Shown here: one piece after another, positions 1 through 5,187 of the stretch | Layout: every line of letters starts with the position of its first letter | Numbering within the stretch: position 1 is the stretch's first letter | Assembly (NCBI GenBank): GCA_033722415.1 | Contig: JAWVZC010000239.1 | Span: forward strand, 1 to 6,828 | Origin: JAMQKA01 sp033722415 | GTDB taxonomy: Bacteria > Bacteroidota > Rhodothermia > Balneolales > Balneolaceae | Direction of reading: 5' to 3' | Length of the DNA stretch: 6,828 nucleotides | The notes under the pieces: model-generated | Seen by the model: the letters and a program-made list of their open reading frames with translations, nothing else | What the model was told of the DNA's origin: nothing | Database searches by the model: none | Program-made: the position numbers and the translations under genes

Positions 1-507
1 GTTACTTTGGCGAAAGGTGCAGGACTGCTGCTGGTGCTTTTCGGCCTTGTGCTGCTGATTCCAAAACAACAGCAAATCACATTTCGAAACATCAACGCCG
101 CCTGGCTGCTGGTATTTGTCTTCCTGGCGACCGGGTTCGCCGACAGTTCACTCAAAATATATGAAGAGGATTTCAGCAGCTCGTTTGATGAACTGCAGTT
201 CATGGGGACGGTGTTTGCATTTGCCTTCATTATCGGCCTCTCAATAACACTTTTCCGGCACAGGCGGGGGATACGCATCAACGAGCTCACGACGGGTGCC
301 CTTATCGGTATTCCGAATCTCTATTCATCGGTATTCATGATCTACGCCCTGAAAAAAATAGACGGAGCGGTGGCTTACCCGGCTGTTAATGTACTAAACG
401 TGGTTGGCGGTACGCTGCTCGGACTCTGGTTCTGGAACGACAATGTAACCCGTTTGCAGTGGCTGGGAATCGGTACGACTATTGCCGCTATTCTGTTGTT
501 GGTGTAG
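1..507 (+). CDS. EamA-like drug/metabolite transporter family protein, C-terminal part (5' truncated)
   Basis: This is the C-terminal part of an integral inner-membrane protein. The frame is open from base 1, so the TTG at base 7 is probably internal and the true start lies left of the window. Numbering from that TTG, about six hydrophobic segments are visible: roughly residues 4-19, 31-46, 65-83, 96-115, 122-143 and 150-166. Between them are short, partly charged loops (for example HRRGIR near residues 85-90). The six-segment layout, the small-residue-rich segment near 122-137 and the protein's end directly after the last helix fit the second half of a 10-helix EamA/DMT transporter. Substrate cannot be inferred. 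The stop (TAG) is followed within 2 nt by a strong inverted repeat, and the next gene is convergent. Family assignment rests on topology and general resemblance, so it is moderately confident. Confidence 0.7.
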   Translation, partial: VTLAKGAGLLLVLFGLVLLIPKQQQITFRNINAAWLLVFVFLATGFADSSLKIYEEDFSSSFDELQFMGTVFAFAFIIGLSITLFRHRRGIRINELTTGALIGIPNLYSSVFMIYALKKIDGAVAYPAVNVLNVVGGTLLGLWFWNDNVTRLQWLGIGTTIAAILLLV

Positions 508-508
508 T

Positions 509-543
509 GTCACCCTGCAGTCAAGGGGGGACTGCAGGGTGAC
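509..543. terminator. Perfect 13-bp inverted repeat between convergent genes, likely bidirectional terminator
   Basis: Bases 509-521 (GTCACCCTGCAGT) are the exact reverse complement of 531-543, with a 9-nt loop containing a run of six G. The hairpin begins 2 nt after the transporter stop and lies 13 nt past the stop of the convergent RRM gene, where a shared terminator would sit. There is no T-run on either side in either direction, so it is not a textbook intrinsic terminator. It could act by RNA-end protection or with Rho, or be a repeated intergenic palindrome. The hairpin is certain; its role is inferred. Confidence 0.55.
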
Positions 544-556
544 CACGGTTTACAAG

Positions 557-838
557 TTAACGTCGGTGATGTGATGTTTTCTGTGTTCTCTGCTCTTTGG
601 GGCGCGCAACATTCACCTTGAGTGTGCGGCCTTCGAATTCGGCACCATCGAGCTCTTCGATCGCTTTCTGAGCCTCTTCATCATTTTCCATCTCGACAAA
701 TCCAAACCCTTTTGATCGCCTGGATTCACGGTCGCTTATTACGTTGGCGGAGGAAACCTCCCCAAATTCTTCAAACAGTTCCCTCAGATCCTGGCTTGAA
801 ACACCGTAGTCGAGGTTACCGATATAAATATTCGTCAT
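557..838 (-). CDS. Small single-domain RRM RNA-binding protein
   Basis: A 93-residue protein made of one RNA recognition motif plus a short basic tail. RNP2 is IYIGNL (residues 4-9) and RNP1 is KGFGFVEM (43-50), with the aromatic residues that stack on RNA bases at Y5, F45 and F47. The helix-1 region DLRELFEEFGEV (17-28), the helix-2 region around 53-63 and the last strand GRTLKVNVA (about 71-79) complete the fold. The tail is rich in K, R and H. Family knowledge: stand-alone bacterial RRM proteins of this size occur in cyanobacteria and the Bacteroidota relatives, are cytoplasmic and are often cold-induced; their RNA targets are mostly unknown. The ATG at 838-836 places the first beta strand at residue 3, as usual in the family. 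No Shine-Dalgarno sequence precedes it; the upstream region is AT-rich, typical of the Bacteroidota group. It is transcribed away from the suf operon and converges on the transporter gene. Confidence 0.93.
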   Translation of the reverse strand: MTNIYIGNLDYGVSSQDLRELFEEFGEVSSANVISDRESRRSKGFGFVEMENDEEAQKAIEELDGAEFEGRTLKVNVARPKEQRTQKTSHHRR

Positions 839-860
839 TTTAACTAAGTTTGATTATGGT

Positions 861-886
861 AAATATGCAGGCTTGTCTGGATACAG
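861..886 (+). repeat. Imperfect direct repeat, copy A
   Basis: This 26-nt segment matches 1129-1154 at 22 of 26 positions. The differences are at 868, 869, 876 and 877. The shared core is GGCTTG, two variable bases, then TGGATACAG. Copy A lies 23 nt upstream of the RRM start codon, inside its probable leader. Function is unknown. Confidence 0.6.
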
Positions 887-970
887 ATGCTTGAAATGGA
901 GATGCATCACCTGCACTTCGTTCCATGTTACGTCTTTTTAAAAAAGGAACCTAATTAAAATGTTGAAAAC

Positions 971-1051
971 CGGGTCAATCGGCCCGTGAAACCGTAGCTG
1001 CCCCGGATCTTATGTCAGGCAGGTGAACCACCACCAGAGACCGGGGTAGTT
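971..1051 (+). ncRNA. Candidate structured RNA (two hairpins), function unknown
   Basis: Two hairpins can be drawn by hand. The first pairs 971-976 with 981-986 around the loop AATC. The second is a long rod. Its outer stem is 996-1006 with 1041-1051, with CCCCGG/CCGGGG at the core. After a bulged A (1007), 1008-1011 pair with 1037-1040. An internal loop follows, then GG (1018-1019) with CC (1034-1035), and an apical stem GGTG (1022-1025) with CACC (1029-1032). Four pairs are G-U when read on the + strand (975/982, 997/1050, 1000/1047, 1011/1037) and would be mismatches on the other strand, which favours a + transcript. A short TTTT (1050-1053) ends the rod. I do not recognise an Rfam family. 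It could be a small RNA, a leader element or a fortuitous fold. Confidence 0.35.
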
Positions 1052-1128
1052 TTAAACATGGAACATCATTTTGAGTACCCGGGAATATCCTGTGACACTA
1101 CAACAGCGACAAATACTGCGAGACATTA

Positions 1129-1154
1129 AAATATGAGGGCTTGCTTGGATACAG
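1129..1154 (+). repeat. Imperfect direct repeat, copy B
   Basis: Second copy of the 26-nt repeat, 268 bp from copy A and in the same orientation, 22/26 identical. It directly precedes CAGTGG-containing sequence that is partly repeated again in copy C. The similarity stops at both ends of the 26 nt, so it is not part of a longer duplication. Confidence 0.6.
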
Positions 1155-1169
1155 TGGCCAGAATAAACG

Positions 1170-1187
1170 GGACTTGTCTGGCAGTGG
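1170..1187 (+). repeat. Partial third copy (C) of the CTTGTCTGG repeat
   Basis: CTTGTCTGG at 1173-1181 is identical to copy A at 872-880. It is followed by CAGTGG, which matches the end of copy B (1152-1157) once the bases ATA are skipped. Being short, it may be chance or a degenerate copy. Confidence 0.35.
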
Positions 1188-1280
1188 TAGTCCATATATC
1201 GCGTTGTACGCCGAACGGGGGAAAAAACTGCCCGGGTGCACGACAATGACAAGCGATCCGCCAGATTGCGGTAATAGCCT

Positions 1281-1307
1281 GCTCCTATGAGTCAGATAGG
1301 GGCTTTC
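1281..1307 (+). terminator. Terminator-like hairpin upstream of the sufB promoter
   Basis: GCTCCTAT (1281-1288) pairs with ATAGGGGC (1296-1303) over 8 bp, including one G-U pair (1283/1301), around a 7-nt loop. It is followed by only a short TTT. It could end a transcript crossing the region from the left and so insulate the suf promoter. The stem is good but the T-run is weak. Confidence 0.35.
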
Positions 1308-1410
1308 AATTGGCATATTACCTGTTCGATTGCGATGATAATGTTTCCCACGTCGGTTTGTATTGGACAAAATGCCGGTCTTCTGAGTTTTTCTTGGCGA
1401 AGATTTTATG

Positions 1411-1418
1411 TATCTTTG
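1411..1418 (+). promoter_or_regulatory. Bacteroidetes-type -7 element, candidate sufB promoter
   Basis: TATCTTTG matches the TAnnTTTG consensus of the Bacteroidetes primary sigma factor exactly. A start near 1424-1426 would give a leader of about 95 nt before the sufB ATG. The -33 partner is poor: the T-run at 1388-1392 lies at about the right distance but lacks the G of TTTG, and the nearest TTG (1394-1396) is only 14 nt away. It is plausible but untested. Confidence 0.4.
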
Positions 1419-1428
1419 GATGCTTATA

Positions 1429-1436
1429 TAGATTTG
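1429..1436 (+). promoter_or_regulatory. Second TAnnTTTG element, overlapping an inverted repeat
   Basis: TAGATTTG is also an exact TAnnTTTG match, 18 bp downstream of the first. No good -33 TTTG lies 17-23 nt upstream. Its last six bases (GATTTG) are the left arm of the inverted repeat described at 1431-1462. A factor bound there would cover this element if it is the true promoter. Confidence 0.3.
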
Positions 1437-1462
1437 GTTCAAATACAAATCGAACGGTTTGT
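1431..1462. promoter_or_regulatory. Overlapping inverted repeats, candidate operator or leader switch
   Basis: GATTTG (1431-1436) is the exact reverse complement of CAAATC (1446-1451). That same arm is also part of an 18-bp near-perfect palindrome at 1445-1462 (ACAAATCGAACGGTTTGT), where 8 of 9 position pairs match. The middle arm can therefore pair left or right, but not both. The block sits 59-90 nt before the sufB ATG. It could be the operator of an iron- or redox-responsive regulator, or competing hairpins in the leader RNA if transcription starts near 1425. It does not resemble the IscR or cyanobacterial SufR site patterns I know. Confidence 0.4.
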
Positions 1463-1520
1463 GTAATCTGGTTGTTTGACGTAAGGAATCATCAGAACAA
1501 GCAAAATAGATACCTATTTT

Positions 1521-2969
1521 ATGAGTGAAACAGAAGCCCTTGAGTCCATGGTTGGTGGTGAGTACAAGTACGGCTTTACCACCGATGTGGAGTATGAAGA
1601 TTTTCCAACCGGAATCAACGAGGAGATTATCCGTGAAATTTCTCGCCGGAAAGATGAACCGGAGTGGGTAACGGAGTTTCGCCTGGAGGCCTTCAAGAAG
1701 TGGAAGCAGATGGAAGAGCCTGACTGGGCAAACATCGAATATCAAAAACCGGATTATGAAAATATTCAGTACTATTCGGCGCCCAAGAAGAAGGATGGGA
1801 AAAAGCCGAAAAGCCTGGATGATATCGATCCGCAGATAAAAGAGACCTATGACAAGCTGGGCATCCCGCTGGAGGAGCAGAAGATGCTGCAGGGCATAGC
1901 GGTTGACGCCGTGTTTGACAGCGAATCGATCTTCACCACGTTTAAGGAAAAACTGGCCGAAGCGGGCGTCATTTTTTGCTCAATATCGGAGGCCATCCAG
2001 GATCACCCCGAACTGGTCAAAAAATATCTCGGAACCGTGGTGCCGAAAGGGGACAATTTTTTCGCAGCCCTGAATTCCGCTGTCTTTTCTGATGGTTCCT
2101 TTGTCTACGTTCCGGAGGATACGGTATGCCCGATGGAGCTCTCGACCTATTTCAGGATTAACAACATGCAGTCGGGGCAGTTTGAACGTACCCTGATCAT
2201 CTGCGAAGACAACAGCCATGTGAGCTACCTGGAAGGGTGCACCGCCCCGATGTACCAGGAGAACCAGCTTCACGCGGCCGTGGTGGAACTGGTGGCCCTG
2301 GAAAATGCAGAAATCAAATATTCCACCATTCAAAACTGGTACTCAGGTGACGAGAAGGGCCAGGGCGGAATTTTCAATTTCGTTACCAAGCGTGGTCAGT
2401 GCCGCGGAGACAATTCAAAGATATCCTGGACCCAGGTGGAGACCGGCTCGGCAATCACCTGGAAATATCCCAGCGTGATTTTATCCGGCGACAATTCTGT
2501 CGGCGAATTTTTCTCTGTTGCCGTCACTAACAAACGACAACAGGCCGATACCGGCACCAAGATGATCCATGTCGGCAAGAACACCAAGAGTACGATCATA
2601 TCGAAAGGTATTTCCGCGGGAGAATCGAACAACAGCTATCGCGGACAGGTCAAAATCAGCCCGCGCGCTGAAAATGCCCGAAATTATTCGGTCTGTGACT
2701 CCATGCTGATCGGTCAGACTTGTGGAGCCCATACGTTTCCCTATATCGAATCGGCCAATCCTACCGCCAAAGTGGAACACGAGGCCTCCACCAGCCGCGT
2801 TGGTGAAGACCAGATCTTCTACCTGCAGCAGCGCGGTATGGACGAGGACGATGCCGTAAACCTGATCGTAAACGGCTTCTGTAAAGAAGTACTTAAAGAG
2901 CTGCCGATGGAGTTTGCCGTTGAAGCGAACAAGCTGCTTGGTATTAAACTAGAAGGCAGCGTGGGGTAA
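1521..2969 (+). CDS. sufB: Fe-S cluster assembly protein SufB
   Basis: SufB (482 residues; E. coli 495) is the core cluster-building subunit of the cytoplasmic SufBC2D complex. Family landmarks run the full length: GINEEIIREIS (31-41), EPEWVTEFRL (46-55), the FAALNSAVFSDG block (181-192), CPMELSTYFRIN (203-214), the QADTGTKMIH block (341-350) and the closing FAVEANKLLGI (465-475). C401, in the CGAHTFPYIE motif, corresponds to the essential E. coli Cys405; C240, in YLEGC, corresponds to Cys254, at which sulfur is thought to be received. The N-terminal CxxC-type cysteine cluster of E. coli SufB is absent; a lysine-rich linker (about 89-97) takes its place, as in many other SufB proteins. The ATG at 1521 is chosen because the protein then begins close to the first conserved block. 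No Shine-Dalgarno sequence precedes it. It is the first gene of the operon, and an 86-nt gap separates it from sufC. Confidence 0.98.
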   Translation: MSETEALESMVGGEYKYGFTTDVEYEDFPTGINEEIIREISRRKDEPEWVTEFRLEAFKKWKQMEEPDWANIEYQKPDYENIQYYSAPKKKDGKKPKSLDDIDPQIKETYDKLGIPLEEQKMLQGIAVDAVFDSESIFTTFKEKLAEAGVIFCSISEAIQDHPELVKKYLGTVVPKGDNFFAALNSAVFSDGSFVYVPEDTVCPMELSTYFRINNMQSGQFERTLIICEDNSHVSYLEGCTAPMYQENQLHAAVVELVALENAEIKYSTIQNWYSGDEKGQGGIFNFVTKRGQCRGDNSKISWTQVETGSAITWKYPSVILSGDNSVGEFFSVAVTNKRQQADTGTKMIHVGKNTKSTIISKGISAGESNNSYRGQVKISPRAENARNYSVCDSMLIGQTCGAHTFPYIESANPTAKVEHEASTSRVGEDQIFYLQQRGMDEDDAVNLIVNGFCKEVLKELPMEFAVEANKLLGIKLEGSVG

Positions 2970-3040
2970 TCCCTTTCATCGGTATACAACGCTGCTATTC
3001 GAAGTTTCTCAACGATATCGATAACCTAAAACTAACGTAA

Positions 3041-3045
3041 AAGGA
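3041..3045 (+). promoter_or_regulatory. Ribosome binding site supporting the GTG start of sufC
   Basis: AAGGA, within the purine run AAAAGGA at 3039-3045, ends 10 nt before the GTG at 3056. It and the family-typical N-terminus MLEIKDLHV support GTG as the true start. It is one of the few Shine-Dalgarno-like sites in the window. Confidence 0.5.
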
Positions 3046-3055
3046 ATCAACGAAC

Positions 3056-3832
3056 GTGCTAGAAATCAAAGACTTACATGTTATTGCCGAAGAGGATGGC
3101 ACGGAAATCCTCAAGGGCGTTAATCTGAAGGTAAACAAAGGTGAGATCCATGCGATCATGGGGCCCAACGGGAGCGGCAAGAGTACGCTCTCAAAAGCAG
3201 TGGCCGGGCACGAAGCCTATGAAATAACCCAGGGGGATATCCTTTTTGAAGGAGAAAGTATCCTGGAGATGGAAGCCGATGAGCGGGCACACCTGGGCAT
3301 ATTTCTCGCGTTTCAGTATCCCGTGGAAGTACCGGGGGTAACAAATTCCAACCTGCTGCGGGAAGCCTACAACACGATGGCCGAACACCGCGGCTGGGAA
3401 GAGCTGGATCCGCTGCAGTTCGAAGATCATGCCAAGGAGAAGCTAGAACTGATCGATATGAAACCCGAATTCCTGGAACGCAGCGTCAATGCCGGATTTT
3501 CAGGAGGGGAGAAGAAACGCAATGAAATTTTCCAGATGGCCGTGCTGAATCCCAAGCTTGCCCTGCTCGACGAGACGGATTCCGGCCTGGATATCGATGC
3601 CCTCAAAATTGTGGCCAACGGTATTAACCAGCTTGCCACCGACGAAAAGGCGTTTGTGCTCGTGACGCACTACCAGCGCATCCTCAACTACGTGGTGCCG
3701 GATTATGTCCATATCATGATGGACGGCAAGATTATTAAATCTGGCGACAAGGATCTTGCTGTCAAGCTCGAGGAAGAAGGCTATGACTGGATCGCTGAAC
3801 ATTCACCTGTAGCAGTTAAAGGAGAATCATAA
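3056..3832 (+). CDS. sufC: Fe-S cluster assembly ATPase SufC
   Basis: SufC (258 residues; E. coli 248) is the ABC-type ATPase of the SufBCD complex. It dimerises on ATP binding and reshapes SufB and SufD so that the cluster can form; it is soluble and not a transporter. All nucleotide-binding elements are present in order: Walker A GPNGSGKST (36-44), Q-loop glutamine Q87 in FQYPVEVPGV, signature FSGGEKKRNE (148-157), Walker B LALLDE with catalytic E173, D-loop SGLD (176-179) and switch histidine H205 in VTHYQ. The signature continuing into KKRNE is typical of SufC rather than of transport ATPases. The start is GTG, supported by the family-typical N-terminus and an upstream AAGGA. The stop is 7 nt before sufD, so the two genes are very probably co-transcribed. 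A purine-rich AAAGGAG in its last codons (3818-3824) may serve sufD. Confidence 0.98.
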   Translation: MLEIKDLHVIAEEDGTEILKGVNLKVNKGEIHAIMGPNGSGKSTLSKAVAGHEAYEITQGDILFEGESILEMEADERAHLGIFLAFQYPVEVPGVTNSNLLREAYNTMAEHRGWEELDPLQFEDHAKEKLELIDMKPEFLERSVNAGFSGGEKKRNEIFQMAVLNPKLALLDETDSGLDIDALKIVANGINQLATDEKAFVLVTHYQRILNYVVPDYVHIMMDGKIIKSGDKDLAVKLEEEGYDWIAEHSPVAVKGES

Positions 3833-3839
3833 CGGAATT

Positions 3840-5180
3840 ATGGCAAACATCACCAAGATACAAGACACCTTCCTTTCCGACCTGCTGGAGTACCAGGGGT
3901 CGCTGAATGGGAAATCCAGCCTGCTGGACGAACTCCGCCTGAAGGGCGCAGAAGATGTTCGCAACGGCCGGTTTCCTCAACCAAAGGATGAAGACTGGCG
4001 CTTTATCAGCCTGAAAGAGCTGTACAGTGACAGCTACAAAGCCGCTGCAGAGCTCGAAGAGCAGGTTGAACCGGGAGATTTCAGCAACTATTTTCTCCCT
4101 GAAGCACGAAACTCTACACTGGTGTTCATCAACGGCAGATTTTCTGACGAATACTCGGATATCGATGCCCTGCCCGCCGGCGTAAAAGCGGGGAACCTGG
4201 CTGATTTTGCCGCAGAGAATGATGAACAGGTAAAAAAACACCTGAACCAGTATGCGGATTTCAAGGATGATATCTTCACTTCGTTCAATAACGCCTTTCT
4301 TCGCGACGGGGCTTTCATCTATGTCCCAGAGGGAATCGAGGTGGAGGTTCCCGTGCATCTGCTGTTTGTACAGACCGATGCTCCGGAAAACTATTTTTTA
4401 ACACCGCGCTGTCTGGTGGTTGCCGAGAAGGCTTCTACGCTTACTTTAGTTGAAGATTACGTGGGCCTTTCGGACAACAAGTATTTCAACTGCCCGGCGA
4501 TCGAGGTTAACCTGGAGGAGGAAGCACATGTCAACCATACCCGTATTCAGCGGGACAGCGACAACGCAATCCATATCGGACGGGTTGGGGCCCATGTGAA
4601 TCATCACTCCAACTATGAATCGTACACGATCAATATCGGGGCGAAACTGTCGCGGAATGAGCCCCGGGTTACCCAACTGGCCGAGGAGGTTGAGTTTACC
4701 CTTGACGGACTCGTCCTTATCGACGGGGAACAGGTATCGGACACCCACTCGGTGATGGACCACCGGTTTGCCCATGCAGAGAGTCACCAGCTCCACAAGT
4801 GCGTGATCAACGACAAGGCGCATTCGGTATTCAACGGCAAGATTTTCGTTCGACCACACGCGCAGAAAATCGATTCCTTCCAGGAAAACCGGAACCTGCT
4901 GCTTTCTCGTGGGGGCACCGTAAATACCAAGCCGCAGCTGGAGATTTTTGCTGATGACGTCGTCTGTACACACGGTGCCACGGTAGGACAGCTGGAGGAA
5001 GATGAAGTATTTTACCTGAAAAGCCGCGGATTGACGGAAGAGAAAGCGCGTGAACTGCTGGTATACGCTTTTGCCCTTGAAACCATTGAGCATATCCCGG
5101 TCGAATCAGTGCAAAAACTGCTGGTCGATGAGGTGCATCACTTCACGAACCGACAACTCGATTCTGAACTCGTAGTCTGA
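3840..5180 (+). CDS. sufD: Fe-S cluster assembly protein SufD
   Basis: SufD (446 residues; E. coli 423) is the SufB paralogue that pairs with it in SufBC2D. The variable N-terminal region contains the typical PQPKDEDWRFISL block (about 47-58). The beta-helix core follows, including the FNNAFLRDGAFIYVP block (149-163), a histidine-rich stretch (252-256) and DTHSVMDHRF (301-310). The C-terminal part has VNTKPQLEIFADDV then CTHGATVGQL (376-385); H378 corresponds to E. coli His360, one of the residues placed at the nascent cluster site opposite the SufB cysteine. The end, FYLKSRGLTEEKAR to about 430, is the SufC-contacting helical region. The ATG lies 7 nt after sufC and sufS begins 7 nt after its stop, so the three genes form one tight unit. 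No key residue appears to be missing. Confidence 0.97.
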   Translation: MANITKIQDTFLSDLLEYQGSLNGKSSLLDELRLKGAEDVRNGRFPQPKDEDWRFISLKELYSDSYKAAAELEEQVEPGDFSNYFLPEARNSTLVFINGRFSDEYSDIDALPAGVKAGNLADFAAENDEQVKKHLNQYADFKDDIFTSFNNAFLRDGAFIYVPEGIEVEVPVHLLFVQTDAPENYFLTPRCLVVAEKASTLTLVEDYVGLSDNKYFNCPAIEVNLEEEAHVNHTRIQRDSDNAIHIGRVGAHVNHHSNYESYTINIGAKLSRNEPRVTQLAEEVEFTLDGLVLIDGEQVSDTHSVMDHRFAHAESHQLHKCVINDKAHSVFNGKIFVRPHAQKIDSFQENRNLLLSRGGTVNTKPQLEIFADDVVCTHGATVGQLEEDEVFYLKSRGLTEEKARELLVYAFALETIEHIPVESVQKLLVDEVHHFTNRQLDSELVV

Positions 5181-5187
5181 ACAAATT

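Larger units (their letters stand above)
839..1520. other. 682-bp non-coding region between the divergent RRM gene and sufB
   Basis: No convincing protein gene lies here. The open frames crossing it either run antisense into sufB or are low-complexity in character, without recognisable domains. It holds an imperfect repeat family, a foldable segment at 971-1051, a terminator-like hairpin at 1281-1303 and the sufB promoter region (about 1390-1520), each listed separately. Near the RRM start there is also a nested inverted repeat: TGCAGG (866-871) with CCTGCA (910-915), enclosing GATGC (886-890) with GCATC (904-908). That structure would lie in the 5' leader of the RRM mRNA if transcription starts beyond 915. 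A TAnnTTTG match on the + strand, TAAGTTTG, is at 845-852. Confidence 0.7.

Noticed and set aside
969..1035. Cobalamin-riboswitch-like phrases (GTGAAACC, GCTGCCCC, GTCAGGCAGGTG)
   Set aside because: The conserved B12 box and the GCCACTG segment are not present, the element is far from sufB and the neighbouring genes have no link to cobalamin.
1001..1046. Bacterial SRP (4.5S) RNA
   Set aside because: Only GTCAGG is shared; the nearly invariant GGAA tetraloop and AGCAGC are missing, so I do not make the call.
1201..1250. Possible - strand terminator with a T-run (the A-run at 1222-1227 on the + strand)
   Set aside because: No proper stem with a loop precedes the T-run; only the short CCCGGG palindrome is there.
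1431..1451. A tRNA T-arm lookalike (GGTTCAAAT)
   Set aside because: No acceptor stem, anticodon arm or D-arm can be built around it; it is part of the inverted repeats upstream of sufB.
839..1520. Insertion sequence remnant or CRISPR array
   Set aside because: No transposase fragment, terminal inverted repeats, target duplication or regularly spaced repeats could be seen; the three repeat copies are irregularly spaced and degenerate.
1310..1528. A 72-codon + strand frame ending just inside sufB
   Set aside because: It covers the putative promoter and inverted repeats, has no family features and an atypical composition for this window.
1098..1745. A 215-codon open frame on the - strand across the sufB start
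   Set aside because: It overlaps the conserved N-terminus of sufB in antisense and its translation shows no recognisable domain; it is a shadow of sufB extended into non-coding DNA.
4446..5093. Long antisense open frame within sufD
   Set aside because: It lies wholly inside the well-conserved sufD coding sequence; the same applies to the antisense frames at 3816-4358 and 1980-2333.
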